Source of the DNA: Heterocephalus glaber | Taxonomy: Eukaryota > Chordata > Mammalia > Rodentia > Bathyergidae | DNA length: 64,000 nucleotides | NCBI RefSeq assembly: GCF_000247695.1 | Contig: NW_004624734.1 | Span: forward strand, 29,640,377 to 29,704,376 | Reading direction: 5' to 3' | In this document: in pieces, positions 37,267 to 47,700 of the stretch | Numbering within the stretch: the first letter of the stretch is position 1 | How the letters are laid out: each line of letters begins with the position of its first letter | Notes under the pieces: model-generated | The model's database searches: none | What the model saw: only the letters and a program-made list of their open reading frames with translations | Told to the model about the DNA's origin: nothing | Program-made: the position numbers and the translations under genes

Positions 37267-37541
37267 CTCCGTGGAGTGCAGTCGTCATGGGGGGGGATGA
37301 TAACAACTTTCACTGTGACAGATGTCCTCAGGAGATCGATCATCTGCTCATGGCTCAGGGTGGCCACAGCCACCTTGCAGATCTCCACCAGGCGGCTGCC
37401 CTGCCTTAGCCCTGCCTGCCAGGCATAGCCATAGGGCTCCACATCTGCTACAATGCCCTCGTAGTTGACATGGAATCCAAGTTGTCCTAGCCCATTTCTT
37501 CGCAGAGTCATTTCCACCGATTCACAACCTTTTGAAACAAA
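37267..37541 (-). CDS. SIPA1L1: SIPA1L1 exon: PDZ domain
   Basis: This 275-bp exon encodes about 91 residues and almost the whole PDZ domain on its own. It starts [28 protein letters not shown] is the carboxylate-binding loop (a GLGF-type motif), followed by [40 protein letters not shown] and [18 protein letters not shown] domains bind the C-termini of partner proteins at synapses. The acceptor is TTTCCTTGTCCAG before TTTGTT, and the donor is CGGAG followed by GTAGGT. It begins in phase 0 and ends in phase 2, with AG joining G to give Arg. Only 628 bp of intron separates it from the previous exon. Confidence 0.97.
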
Positions 37542-38169
37542 CTGGACAAGGAAATCAAAAGTACTGGGGTTTAATGCTAAAAGGTATTAAGCGATGGACA
37601 TGGAAGGAGAAAACCTTTACAAGCAGGGTTCTTTTTGAATACTGCCAGCTGAAGCGCATGCCAGTTATTTCTCCTTCACTAGTTTCTATTCATTAGGCCA
37701 GAAGGTACATATTTATTGTATCTAAGGAGCTCAATGGCTTCCCAGGAGCTAAAGGGAAACCTCTAATGGAGACCTACAAGGAGCTGGCAGCAAAGAGAAA
37801 AATATTCTACTATTCCATTTGCCCTTAAAAAAGTCAAGCGAACAGATACTCAATCAGACAACTCTTTTCAACAACACCAGATCGACTGGGCTGCAAACGT
37901 CAGTCACCAAGGCAGTGGGATCAGGTCAGATTCAAATGAGTTTCTAATACAAATGCACAGAAAATGAGTCCTTCCCCACTTGTTCTGCTATGTTTCTAAG
38001 TAAATGTTGGAAAACACAAAGCTGAGATAAACCGTGTTGCTTTATATCACCAAGGAGTTTCCAGAGGGGCTAATAAAATAGTACAAGCTTTAGTAACTGG
38101 GCTCTTGTCTGCACTGAAAACTTCATGAAAGAGAAACTGCATGTGAATGTGTGGAAGGAAAAGACTCAC
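37542..38169 (-). other. SIPA1L1: Intron, 628 bp
   Basis: The shortest intron in the window, between the Rap-GAP linker exon and the PDZ exon. The donor is GTGAGT and the acceptor TCCTTGTCCAG. No repeats are seen inside. Confidence 0.92.
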
Positions 38170-38743
38170 CTGCAACCTTTTGACAATTTCTTTGATATCC
38201 TCACTGCTAATGAAACTCTCCACCGAAACACACTCTCCCCGCTCATAGAAGATTTTGAGGCTGGTATCAGTTGAAGTCCAACCTATAACATCTCTGCAGG
38301 AACAATTGAAAACCACGCTCTTTGTTTCCTGTTCAATGAGGACAATGAACTCATTGGAGACACCCAGAAGGCAGTCTATCTCCATAGCTGTGTTGTAGTC
38401 TTTGGCGCGGACTGCCCACACGATGGCTCCCATGCTGCTAAGCTCAGCTCCTGGATATGGCTTAGACTTTTCCTTCTTCTTGGAGGCCAGTGAGATGAAT
38501 GGGAACTTGCCTGAAGGGTCAATAGGGGTGTTGGTGACATTCTTTTCTGCTAGATCTTTCAGGTATTCCTGGCGAGTCCGCGTTGCCATGGCCCGGAATT
38601 TTTCTGATTTATGAGCAGCATTTTCTGCATTAATCACTTTGGCCAAAAGAAAGTCCCTGAACACATTTGACTTGGGGAAAGTGACCCCTTTTGGGATGGG
38701 AGGTCCAAAGGAAGGCACATCTCTGGACCTGGTGACAGCCACA
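38170..38743 (-). CDS. SIPA1L1: SIPA1L1 exon: end of Rap-GAP and linker to PDZ
   Basis: This 574-bp exon, the largest here, encodes about 191 residues. It starts [19 protein letters not shown], continues through [19 protein letters not shown] and [20 protein letters not shown], and ends [11 protein letters not shown]. The first half completes the Rap-GAP domain. The second half ([43 protein letters not shown]) is the conserved SIPA1-family segment between GAP and PDZ. The acceptor is TTTCCTTCAG before TGTGGC, and the donor is TTGCAG followed by GTGAGT. The first base completes the AG|T Ser codon from the exon at 47.5 kb, and the exon ends in phase 0. The open frame continues past both splice sites, but those flanks are intronic. 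Confidence 0.97.
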
Positions 38744-38822
38744 CTGAAGGAAAGCAAAAAGAGGAAAAGGAAAGAGGCATGTCAATATTTTTCAGTCTCA
38801 CAACAGAAAAATATATTCAGAC

Positions 38823-38900
38823 AGTTCAGCTCAGTAGTAAAGTACTTGCCTAGCATATGTGGTGATCCTACATTTGGTCTCCAAAACACACTGGAAAAAA
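38823..38900 (+). mobile_element. Degenerate ID-type SINE
   Basis: TTCAGCTCAGTAGTAAAGTA, CTTGCCTAGCATATGTGGTG and a short A-tail. Classical ID pattern, strongly mutated. Confidence 0.65.
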
Positions 38901-39323
38901 AAGGACATATACATACCTCAAAAGCAAAAGTTCTGCTCATTTTCCCACAAGATACACATACTGAGGCTTTAGAAAGCATACTTTTTTTTTTCTAGGCCAA
39001 ACAAATCTCCAAAGCTTAAAGTTAAAACTTTTATTTCTTTAGCAGACAGAAGACTAACTAACCATAACTCCATGAAAAAATTTACTGTATAAGTATTTTG
39101 CATAAAAGAACAAAACTGTTTTAAATGCCTACAGGTTTAAATAGTGTAAACCTACTTTAAATGTCTACGGATTATATCAAGGCGGTTTTACAATAATCAT
39201 ATAACCTTTCAGAATAAGCATAGGTTTTGTAAAAACACAAATGCGCCCTCCACTTTAGCTATTATGCTTACAAGCAGAGAGCTTATAGTGAAAGCATCAG
39301 AAAATGTGTAACAAATGAATTAG

Positions 39324-39402
39324 CTGAGGATACAGCTCAGAGTAGAGTGCTTGTCTAGCATGTGTGAGGTCTTGGGTTCAATCTCCAGCACCTCCCACAC
39401 AA
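39324..39402 (+). mobile_element. Degenerate ID-type SINE
   Basis: GCTGAGGATACAGCTCAGAG, TGCTTGTCTAGCATGTGTGA, GGTTCAATCTCCAGCACC. Older subtype than the GCCGGGG copies. Confidence 0.75.
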
Positions 39403-39552
39403 ACGAACAAGAATAAATTCTTAAGTAAATATATTATTTGTTGACCTATGTATGAAGCATTATGTAATCACATTAAAAGCATAATTTTTTAAAAGCATAA
39501 TTTTAAAACAAAAATGTGGAGTAATGGAATGAATATTATCTTTAAATAATAG

Positions 39553-39722
39553 TTTTTTTCTTATGGAAGTGGGAATTGAACCCAGGGTTTTCCCACTGAG
39601 CTATATTCCCCCCTACCCCCAATTCTGAGACAGGGTCTTGCTAAATTGCTCATGCGAGGCTCAAACTTAAATATTGCTGCCTTAGCCTCCCAGAGTGCAG
39701 AGGTTACAGGCACATGTTACCA
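39553..39722 (-). mobile_element. B1-dID composite SINE
   Basis: Reverse ID part (GGGAATTGAACCCAGGGTTT ... CTGAGCTATATTCC) joined to a reverse B1 body (GAGACAGGGTCTTGCTAAAT ... GTTACAGGCACATGTTACCA). Confidence 0.75.
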
Positions 39723-39797
39723 GTTTAAAATAATATTTTAATCTGAGCTGTTCTTTTTCCCAAATTCTCTACTTTTGTATGTGATTCTGACAGTCTT

Positions 39798-39886
39798 TTA
39801 TTTTTTTTTTTTGTACAAGGGATCGAACTCGGGTCCTTGCGCTTGCGCAGCAGGTGGCAAAACCACTGAGCTAAATCCCTGGCCCC
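39798..39886 (-). mobile_element. ID-type SINE
   Basis: Poly-T, GATCGAACTCGGGTCCTTGC, CCACTGAGCTAAATCCCTGG. Diverged flanking repeats (GACAGTCTTTTAT / TAACAATCTATTT) look like its target-site duplication. Confidence 0.9.
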
Positions 39887-40092
39887 TAACAATCTATTTT
39901 TGAGAAACGTATTTTTCTTTTCCCATTCTGTTATGCAAAAATAGCATAAGAAAACCTGTTTCCATCATTTCTTCTGCGTATTTATCTCACTAAGATCAGG
40001 GCAAAGGACTCCACAGACATTAGTAATAACCTGATTTTAATCTCAAACAGAAAAATATTAAATTTCTTCTAAAGCAACAACAGAAGTTAAAT

Positions 40093-40181
40093 TTTTGTTG
40101 TTGTTGTTTTGGTACTGGGGATTGAACTCTGGTCCTTGCTCTTGCGCAGCAGGCGGCAAAACCACTGAGCTAAATCCCTGG
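40093..40181 (-). mobile_element. ID-type SINE
   Basis: T/G-rich tail, GGTACTGGGGATTGAACTCT, ACCACTGAGCTAAATCCCTG. Flanking repeat CAACAGAAGTTAAAT / CAACAAAAGTTAAAT (40,078-40,092 and 40,182-40,196). Confidence 0.92.
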
Positions 40182-41766
40182 CAACAAAAGTTAAATTGAA
40201 ATGGAGAAGTTTGTTTTTTTTTTTAAATCATGTTTCAGGATTATATATGATATCCTCAGCAAAGTTTGAGATGGCTGGAAATGATACCAACACAGCAAAT
40301 ATCCATCCTTCTAAGTGATTTAAAAGAAAGTTCATTTAGCAATTGTACTAAGTATATTTAAGGAGCAATGTATAAAATTTTCCTCTTAAGTCCCAGAATA
40401 AAAAGGACATAATCAGGGATTGTATACCTTTTAAATTAAATTGAAGAGCTCTGTTTCATGTTTTATTTTAAGAACAATCTGCTTTAAGGTATTTGGCTTT
40501 ACTTTTTTGAAAGCTAGTATCTTATGAAAGTAGGATAAATAAAATTAACAATTTTTGGACACAAATTATATTTTGATGAAGTGGAAAAGCTACACTGAGA
40601 AGATACCGCTAACTGCTGGCTTTGATGTGTTCTGTTAAAAAAAAAATACCTGGTTCACTTTTAGACAAAGAAAGATGGCAGCATTTTCTACTGGAGAAAA
40701 GAATTCACAGAACCCTCTATGTGCATGTATTATGGCCTAATTACACTAGTATTAGAAAGGCAATTTTTCTTGTCTAGTGTGAACTGTCTGGCTTGCTGAC
40801 AGCTGTATAATTTCAATTTGACTATATATATTTTTTTCTTAAGTCAAGCAAAAGATGCTGAAATCCAGATTTGCTAGATGCCCTAAGAGGAATCCTGTAA
40901 GGATCCAGAAGTATTTAATATCTTTCATTTTAAAATTGGCAATTTGTTCTCTTGCTAATTTCATTCAAATCATTATTCTTTCTCAGGAAACAACTGTGAT
41001 TACATCGTAACTAAGGAGAGGAAAATGCTTAGCATGAGGTATGATTACGAGCACCATCCTGTATTTGCCTCCTAAACCCACTGGATTTCTATAGGACTTA
41101 ACTTTAGAAAAACATATACTGAAAACTTACCAATAATTAGAAGCCTCTAGAAAGAACTGAATTTTTAACATGTAATTATCAGTGATTCACCATGGTAAGG
41201 AGGTAAATGATACAGACACTAAAATCAGCTTTGCGTTATTAGAAACAGAATCCTTATAGAAGAAGATGAGGAAGATGATACCCTAGAACACTCTTTTTAA
41301 ATAGTTTTATTTTGAATACATCTAACTTTCAAGGTTTCTGCAAGGTTAAAAGCTCATTAATTTGGATGCCACAAATTCTGAACTCTTGATAATAAAGCCT
41401 GGTTTAGGCTAAATAGAATACTTTGCTTTCATTAAAAAAAAAAAGTCCATCCTAGGATTTCAATTTGCTATATATAGATACTTAAGACACATTAATTGTA
41501 TTTCTTGCTATTTTTAACAGCAAATTCCAAAGAGCCATTGCCTAGCCACACTTTCTTTAGTTTGCAATACTGTATCTTAGAAATAATATATTCTTAAAAT
41601 TACTGTATAGCCATGCCTTGTTCATCCAGCATTGCTGAGGACCAAGACATTTAGGTGACAGAATTCTGAGGCTCAAGCAGTTGGGGAAAGTTAATAATAG
41701 CAAGAACCTTCAAGATGACAATGGTCCTTCAGTTCTTCCAATAAATATTTGATTTTTTGTGTGTGT

Positions 41767-41966
41767 GTGGTACTGAAGATCAAACCCAGGACCTCGTGTA
41801 TGGTAGGCAAGCACACTATTACTGAGGTACAATGCTAGCCCTTTTAAAATTTTCCTTTTGAATTAAAGTCTCAGTTAAGGCTATGTTGGCCTTGAACTTT
41901 TGTCCTCCTGCTTCATCCTCCCGAGTAGCTGTGATTACAAGCTTGCACCACGACCACATTTGGCTT
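41767..41966 (-). mobile_element. B1-dID composite SINE
   Basis: Reverse ID part (GGTACTGAAGATCAAACCCA ... CTGAGGTACAATGCTAGCCC) followed by a reverse B1 body (CTATGTTGGCCTTGAACTTT ... GTGATTACAAGCTTGCACCA). A (GT)n stretch precedes it. Confidence 0.75.
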
Positions 41967-43719
41967 TGAGTTTCATCTTAAAATTCACCTCAACATTTCA
42001 TTCTACCAAATAATACTTCTATTCCTTTTAACCTTAAAATATGTTCTCCAAAATCTTTGAGAATGACAGAAAGTCCAGGAAGGTGTCCTGTGCTTATATC
42101 TCTGGGTAGCAGGTACAAATTCTTCATTTCTCTAGGAAACAGATGCAGAGAAGTGAGATGATTTGTATAGAGTTGTTGGAAAGTGCCAGGATGGAAGTTA
42201 ACCTTTCAACCATGAACAGAGAGCCATACTATACCATTTCTTCTGAAGAAAGGTTTTCAAACACCTACCATGGCCACCACAAAGTACTTGCCACAAGGGA
42301 CCATCCACATTAATTTCATGCCTGAACACTGCCACAAGATGGTATCTAGATGATGAGGGCCATGTAACACTCACTGGTATCAAGACCTTGGATGAAGTAA
42401 TGGGTCTTAATACTCAAAGCCAATTTCAGGTTGATATGTAGCAATGCTCCAAAGACATCTGAATAGAAGACTAAGAGATTTGAATATGGACAAAAAAATG
42501 GAAATAGCAATAACCAGTAAACTCCAACCCCAAATTTAAAAGGAATGTGACACAGGAAACATCCAGTGGTAAAGGAAGGAGGCTCCCTTCTTGGAGCCTA
42601 GGTCAGACTGCCAGCATGGGGAACTTTCCAAGAAAGCAGACTTGGGCAAAGGACAGAAAAGAACAGGTGCAGAATAAACCTGTGCCACTGATTCTGTCTC
42701 TGGGGAGCTTCTGATTTCTAGATTTACTCATTCACCCAACAACACCCACAGAGCTCCTTCTATGTGCTAGGTATCAGGCTAATGTTGAGGATCCAGGGCG
42801 AGAAAGTCAGAGACTCAGCTCTCCAAAAACTCCTCTGGTAGGGACTACTTCTGGTGGTTTGAGTCCTCTGGGGAAGTTGGGGAAGTGCCGGGTGATACTG
42901 GAATATCAGTAGGGCACTTTAATCCTAGGAGGCCAGGGAAACCTTCCTGAAGAAAAGAAAAGCAGTGATTCAGCAGATGAGGGAGAGCAGGTGTGTGTGA
43001 AGAGAGGCATCCAGCCCAGGGGGCAGCATGTGCAGAGGACAAGGGAGCATGGATGTTCTAGAGAGATGGAGCAGCTCTGTAAGAGTAAGCTACAGTGGAG
43101 AGAGGGGTTGGTGGAAGAGACAGAAGAGGCTGAAATAGGAGTAGCAAGACCTGAAGAACTACATGCACCAGACTCTGCTAGGTAGTCGCTACTTTTTTCT
43201 AAGTGACAGTATTCAGATTTTTGTCTTAGAAAGGTTGACTTCATTGGGTAATAAGAGATGCTGGTTAATTATGGCTTGGCCTTTAGAAAAAAAATTCCAC
43301 CACTTGACCCACTTTGCCTTTTTTTGCCTTTTCTTCTTCTTGGAGAAATCTTGCAAATATATTAAAAAAAGAGAGAGAGAAAAGAGGAAAGGGCATTTAA
43401 AATGCACATACCACAATCCCTTGTCTATGATGAATACTTAACTGGATTTTAAATAGACGTAAAGCAACCTTCCATGGCACAGAAAGGAATCTTAAGATCT
43501 AAGAGGCTTCACAATCGGATCTAATTCCATACGCTTTTTGGAGTACATCATACAGACTTTTTAACATTTATTTTATTTTAACCACTGAAAAGGGAAACCC
43601 TTCTGACAGAAGTAATGTATATAGCCCTACCTTCCTGAACATAGCTACTGACCACAATTAGCAACTGTTCTGAAGACTCAAAGCAATCAATAACAGATTC
43701 CTATCCTAATTTTATTTTA

Positions 43720-43962
43720 TTTTTTTGTTAAATTCTTTTATTGGTACATTTTAGGTATACAACACAATTATATTTCTCATTGGGAATTGTACCTTTACAT
43801 AATGCATCTTGGTTCTTATTTTTTCCCCATTCCTAGCCCTCCCTTCGCCCCCTCCACCCCCTCCACCCTTCCCTATTTACAAAGACTTTACTTCCATTTT
43901 TTCCATTTCTCATCATTTTTCCTTTCCCTTCTTTCCTTTCCCCTGCCCCTCCCACTACCCCT
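43720..43962 (-). mobile_element. 5'-truncated L1 3' UTR
   Basis: Reverse of the L1 3' UTR seen at 22.6 and 35.5 kb: TTGGTACATTTTAGGTATAC ... CTTTCCCCTGCCCCTCCCAC. Flanked by CCTAATTTTA repeats (about 43,707 and 43,959). Confidence 0.85.
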
Positions 43963-44029
43963 AATTTTAAAATTAATAACTCTTTAATTCCATCAAAGAG
44001 GGAGTCAGTCAATGGTCCAATTTATAATT

Positions 44030-44640
44030 GTTTAAGATGTCTTAGCATCTTCTTTGTGGTCTTTTTAGTCTAAATTAGGATCCAAATAAGGTCCACACAC
44101 TGCCATTAATTATCTTTAACATTTTTATTCTGTAAGATTCTCTTCCATTTCTCTTTTATTTCTTCCAATTTACTGAAGAAATTGACCTGTTGTCTAGCAC
44201 TGGCCAAAGTCTGAAATTTTGTTGACTACAAACATATTTCTCTGTTCTTTTGTATTTCCCATAAATTGGCTTTTCTAGAGGCTTGATCAGATTGATTTAA
44301 TTTGGTGGAGAGGGGACAAGAGTAACTCATATGTGAGGTTATAGTCTTCCACCATGAAGCACACATTTGTCTCTTTCTGTGGTGTTAGCAGCCTTTGATG
44401 ATCAATGCTAGATCCATTAATTCATCAGTTTTTGAGAAATGGTGACATACTACACTATGTTTTTACAAAGGAGGCCCTCAGGGGTGAGTGAAGTATATTT
44501 GGTTGTTCTGAAATCAAATGACCTCAGACTGCTATGCTTATTGAATTTGTATCTTTGAAGAGTATTTCTGTATCCCTTGTAACAGTAAACACATATTGAT
44601 GTTTTTAGTATATTCTTGCCCTTGACAGCATTCATCTTTC
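44030..44640. repeat. Old L1 3'-UTR-like relic
   Basis: GGATCCAAATAAGGTCCACA, AGAGGCTTGATCAGATTGAT and neighbouring phrases resemble the 3' UTR of ancient mammalian L1M families. Orientation is not certain. Confidence 0.5.
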
Positions 44641-46051
44641 TGATTTGTTGCTTCTGATCAGATGGACCAGGCATATTAAGCTCCCCATAATGATACAAAT
44701 CAAGTAACAGAGACTGGAAGGCTCTCTTTTCAGTTAAAGGGTAAGCTTTAATACTCAGGATTATTCAGTGATTTCAGTTATTGGCTATAAAGTGACAATT
44801 CAAGGTTAACTGGATTTTGGAATCACTCAGGTTTTCCTATATAAACTTTTTAGTTCCTGGGAGTTATAACACCACATTATTTCAAGACTTTATCTCTGTA
44901 TCCACTGTGGAAATTCTTTTTTACTCTCCTAGAATAGCGCCTCACACAGACATGGATAAAAGAACTAGTGAAAAAGAAATGGCTAACAACAGCCTCCAAA
45001 TTTATCTTTCTGTGTACAAATTACATTGTGTGGTGACACTGGGTAAATTTCCCTAAAACCCTGTTTTTACAGGGTTACTCTGATGGTCCAGCATTCTTCT
45101 CGTCCCTCCATTAGGAGCCTCCTATGGTGTTTTCTACCCACTGTACATGCCACGGACCACTCCTAGAATTATTCCTCTTGTTGCCACTGAATTTCATGCA
45201 TCTGTGCTTTAAAACATATACTGAATCCCACATTTTTAGTTAAATATATCTTTATTACTTCAGTCTCTATTGACCCTCCACTTCTCTACATTCTAACAAG
45301 AACCTTCCTTGAGAAAATGATGTTTCTTTGTTTCACAACTCAGACACCAAGTAGGCAGCAATAAATGTAAGATTATTATTCATAGTAGAGAAAGTTGTGA
45401 TCAAGTTTTAATATCCTAAGATGGACTGTAAGTCTAAAATGTATTCCACATTGCCAAGAGTCCAAAAATGTAAATGTTGCAGTTTAAATTTTAAAAATCA
45501 CATGTTAATTCACATTGAATAATACTTATATCTGAGAAGTAAATTGATACTGGATAAAAAAGTGTTAAAATTAATTTCACCCATTTCTTACTACTTTTAA
45601 AAATCTGGCTATAATAGAAAATGTAAAATTAATATGGTTTACATAATATTTTTTGTATAGTACTGATTTAGACAAAGGCTTAAAAAGAAACTTTCCTTAC
45701 AAGAAGTTGAATAGTTTCCCACTCCCAAATGACTAAGTATTTATTCAAAAAGGGTTGAGCTTTCTATCTACTAAGTAGAATGAAATCTTTTACATGATTC
45801 CAGTAGTTAACACATTTCAAATGCTCAGGGTATCTTCTAAATGCAAATAGTTATCCATCCCAATTGTAGTTGAATGTCCTATACTTATTCATTCTACAAC
45901 TACTCAAGCAGCTTTCAGAGGCTATTTCCTTGGTGAGAAGCTTCAGATCTAGGTCCCACTGTAGCAGTTTCCCTCCTTGAGCCTAAGAAACCACAGACCT
46001 GTGTATTAGGAGCAAAAACTGCAAAGAGCTGGCTTCCACAGCATGTGAGAG

Positions 46052-46315
46052 AGGCTGCAGCAATATGGTTAGGAGCTTGGGCTCTAGCAGACTTACTGCA
46101 TTTTAGTCTATCTCTGCCTCGTACAAGTCAGCTGACCTCAGGCGATCTACTTGACCACTCTGTGCTTTGATCTCATCATGTGAAAATGGGGGTAAACACA
46201 GTATCTACACTTAAAAGTTTTAAAGATTAAACAAGGTAAAACAAGTAAGGTGGGTAAAATAGTGCTGAACTTATAACAAGAGCTCAACGTATGTAGCCAT
46301 TGTGATATGAGCAAA
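46052..46315 (+). repeat. MIR relic
   Basis: GTTAGGAGCTTGGGCTCTAG, TCTCTGCCTCGTACAAGTCA, ATCATGTGAAAATGGGGGTA, ACAAGAGCTCAACGTATGTA follow the MIR order. Confidence 0.8.
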
Positions 46316-46358
46316 GATGGGGACAGTCAAGAGCAATCCGAAGTAACCTAAGTCAGGA

Positions 46359-46634
46359 GTCTCCAACCCCTTAGGAATTGAGGAGCAAAGCAGAAGGTGA
46401 ACAGAGGGTGTGGGAATGAAGTTTCATCCATATTTATAGCCACTTCACATCACTCAAATTACCAGCATTAGATTCTCACAGGAGTGCAAACCCTATTGTG
46501 AACTGTGTATGTGAAGGACTGAGTTGCATATTCCTTTGAATCATCCTAAAACATGGCCCCCTACACACACACCCCAACTCTGAAAAGCTTCCATGAAGCC
46601 AGTCCCTGGTGCCAAAAAGGTTGGCATCGCTACT
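46359..46634 (+). mobile_element. hAT-type non-autonomous DNA transposon relic
   Basis: Left end CAGGAGTCTCCAACCCCTTA; right end CCTGGTGCCAAAAAGGTTGG then CATCGCTA, giving inverted ends. The inner palindromic segment ATTAGATTCTCACAGGAGTG resembles a common mammalian hAT-Charlie family. Flanking 8-mers share a CTAA core. Confidence 0.6.
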
Positions 46635-47542
46635 CTAAATTATGTTTTCTTTATTCTGAATTAACTTGTATCACCCCTAGAATTAGAGAGCTGTGGATCT
46701 CACAGACCAATTGTCAGTCTGAGTTGGCCACTTTCTGTGCAGGTCACTACGTTACTTCAAAAAAAAATACCCAAAATTAATAAAGCCTACATATCCAAAT
46801 CTTAGAAATGGAAACATATGCTAAACTTTTGTATTTGGAAAGGCTTGAAGTATATCAGAAACATCTTACAAATGCGAGAATATCCTTAAACTTCTTGGCA
46901 CTCCATCTACATCAAGGCAGCATCAGAGGTTCTTATCCCCTTCAGCACCAAACCCTCCAGTAGAGGCCTCTGTGGATATCTAGCTGAATTTGGACACTCA
47001 CGAGACTAGGTTAATGAGTGACATGGCAATAATTTCAACAAATGCTTAGTAAAGCAGAGAGATGCACCTAAGAGTATACTTGAGAGTGGACCAAGGAAAT
47101 CCTAATAACAGCGACTCCTATGAGTGAACTGCCTTACAGTAAATCAAGAAAATACTAGCAATGGTTTGATCTTTTAAAATGACAGTGATTTTTAAAAATG
47201 AATTTCTTTCCCCTATTATGCTCCTCTCTGCTCTCGCCATGCCAAAAAATGTGTAATTAGTAGTATGAGTAATTAGTTGGTCAGTGACCAGATGGTATAG
47301 ATGAAAGATACTGCCTAAGGATGAGGTACCAATGGAAACAGCAGGTGTATAACCAACAAGGAGAATGTCGATGCTATCAGGTTATGTCACTGTATGAATT
47401 TAACCAATTGCATGTACAATTTAAAGACAGAAATAGGTAGTAATAGACTTCCCATTGCCACTTCTGAAAGTAGAGCTGGATAGGGCCTCTGCACGATAAC
47501 CAGCCAACTACCCCCAGCCACCCCTACTGCACTGATGCATAC

Positions 47543-47700
47543 CTGTAACAGACACTGTCAGTGCAGGGGTTGTGAGCCCTGACAATGACAAAAACATGCT
47601 GAAAGTGGGATCTGATGTTTTTTGGGCTGAATGGCTGTGCTCCAGGCTCTTGGAAAACAATTGTTACAATGTCGTTTCCAATGTGCCGCTTCCGTAGGAG
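47543..47700 (-). CDS. SIPA1L1: SIPA1L1 exon: Rap-GAP catalytic Asn helix
   Basis: This 158-bp exon encodes [20 protein letters not shown], then a segment through [17 protein letters not shown] and [17 protein letters not shown] is the Rap-GAP catalytic helix. From work on Rap1GAP, its Asn (the 'Asn thumb') supplies the residue that drives GTP hydrolysis on Rap, in place of the arginine finger of RasGAPs. The Asn is present, so the domain looks catalytically competent. The acceptor is TTTCTCTTGCAG before CTCCTA, and the donor is TACAG followed by GTATGC. It starts in phase 0 and ends with AG of a Ser codon. Confidence 0.96.

Larger units (their letters stand above)
38744..47542 (-). other. 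SIPA1L1: Intron, 8.8 kb
   Basis: Contains degenerate ID copies at 38,823 and 39,324, a B1-dID relic at 39,553, young ID SINEs at 39,798 and 40,093, a B1-dID at 41,767, a 5'-truncated L1 3' end at 43,720, an old L1 3'-UTR-like stretch at 44,030-44,640, a MIR at 46,052 and a hAT relic at 46,359-46,634. The stretches 40.2-41.7 kb and 44.7-46.0 kb show nothing I can name. ORFs at 42.8-43.4 kb lack coding character. Confidence 0.85.

Noticed and set aside
38047..38757. 236-codon ORF taken as one coding unit
   Set aside because: Only 38,170-38,743 is exon. The ends beyond the GTGAGT donor and the TTCAG acceptor are intron that happens to stay open.
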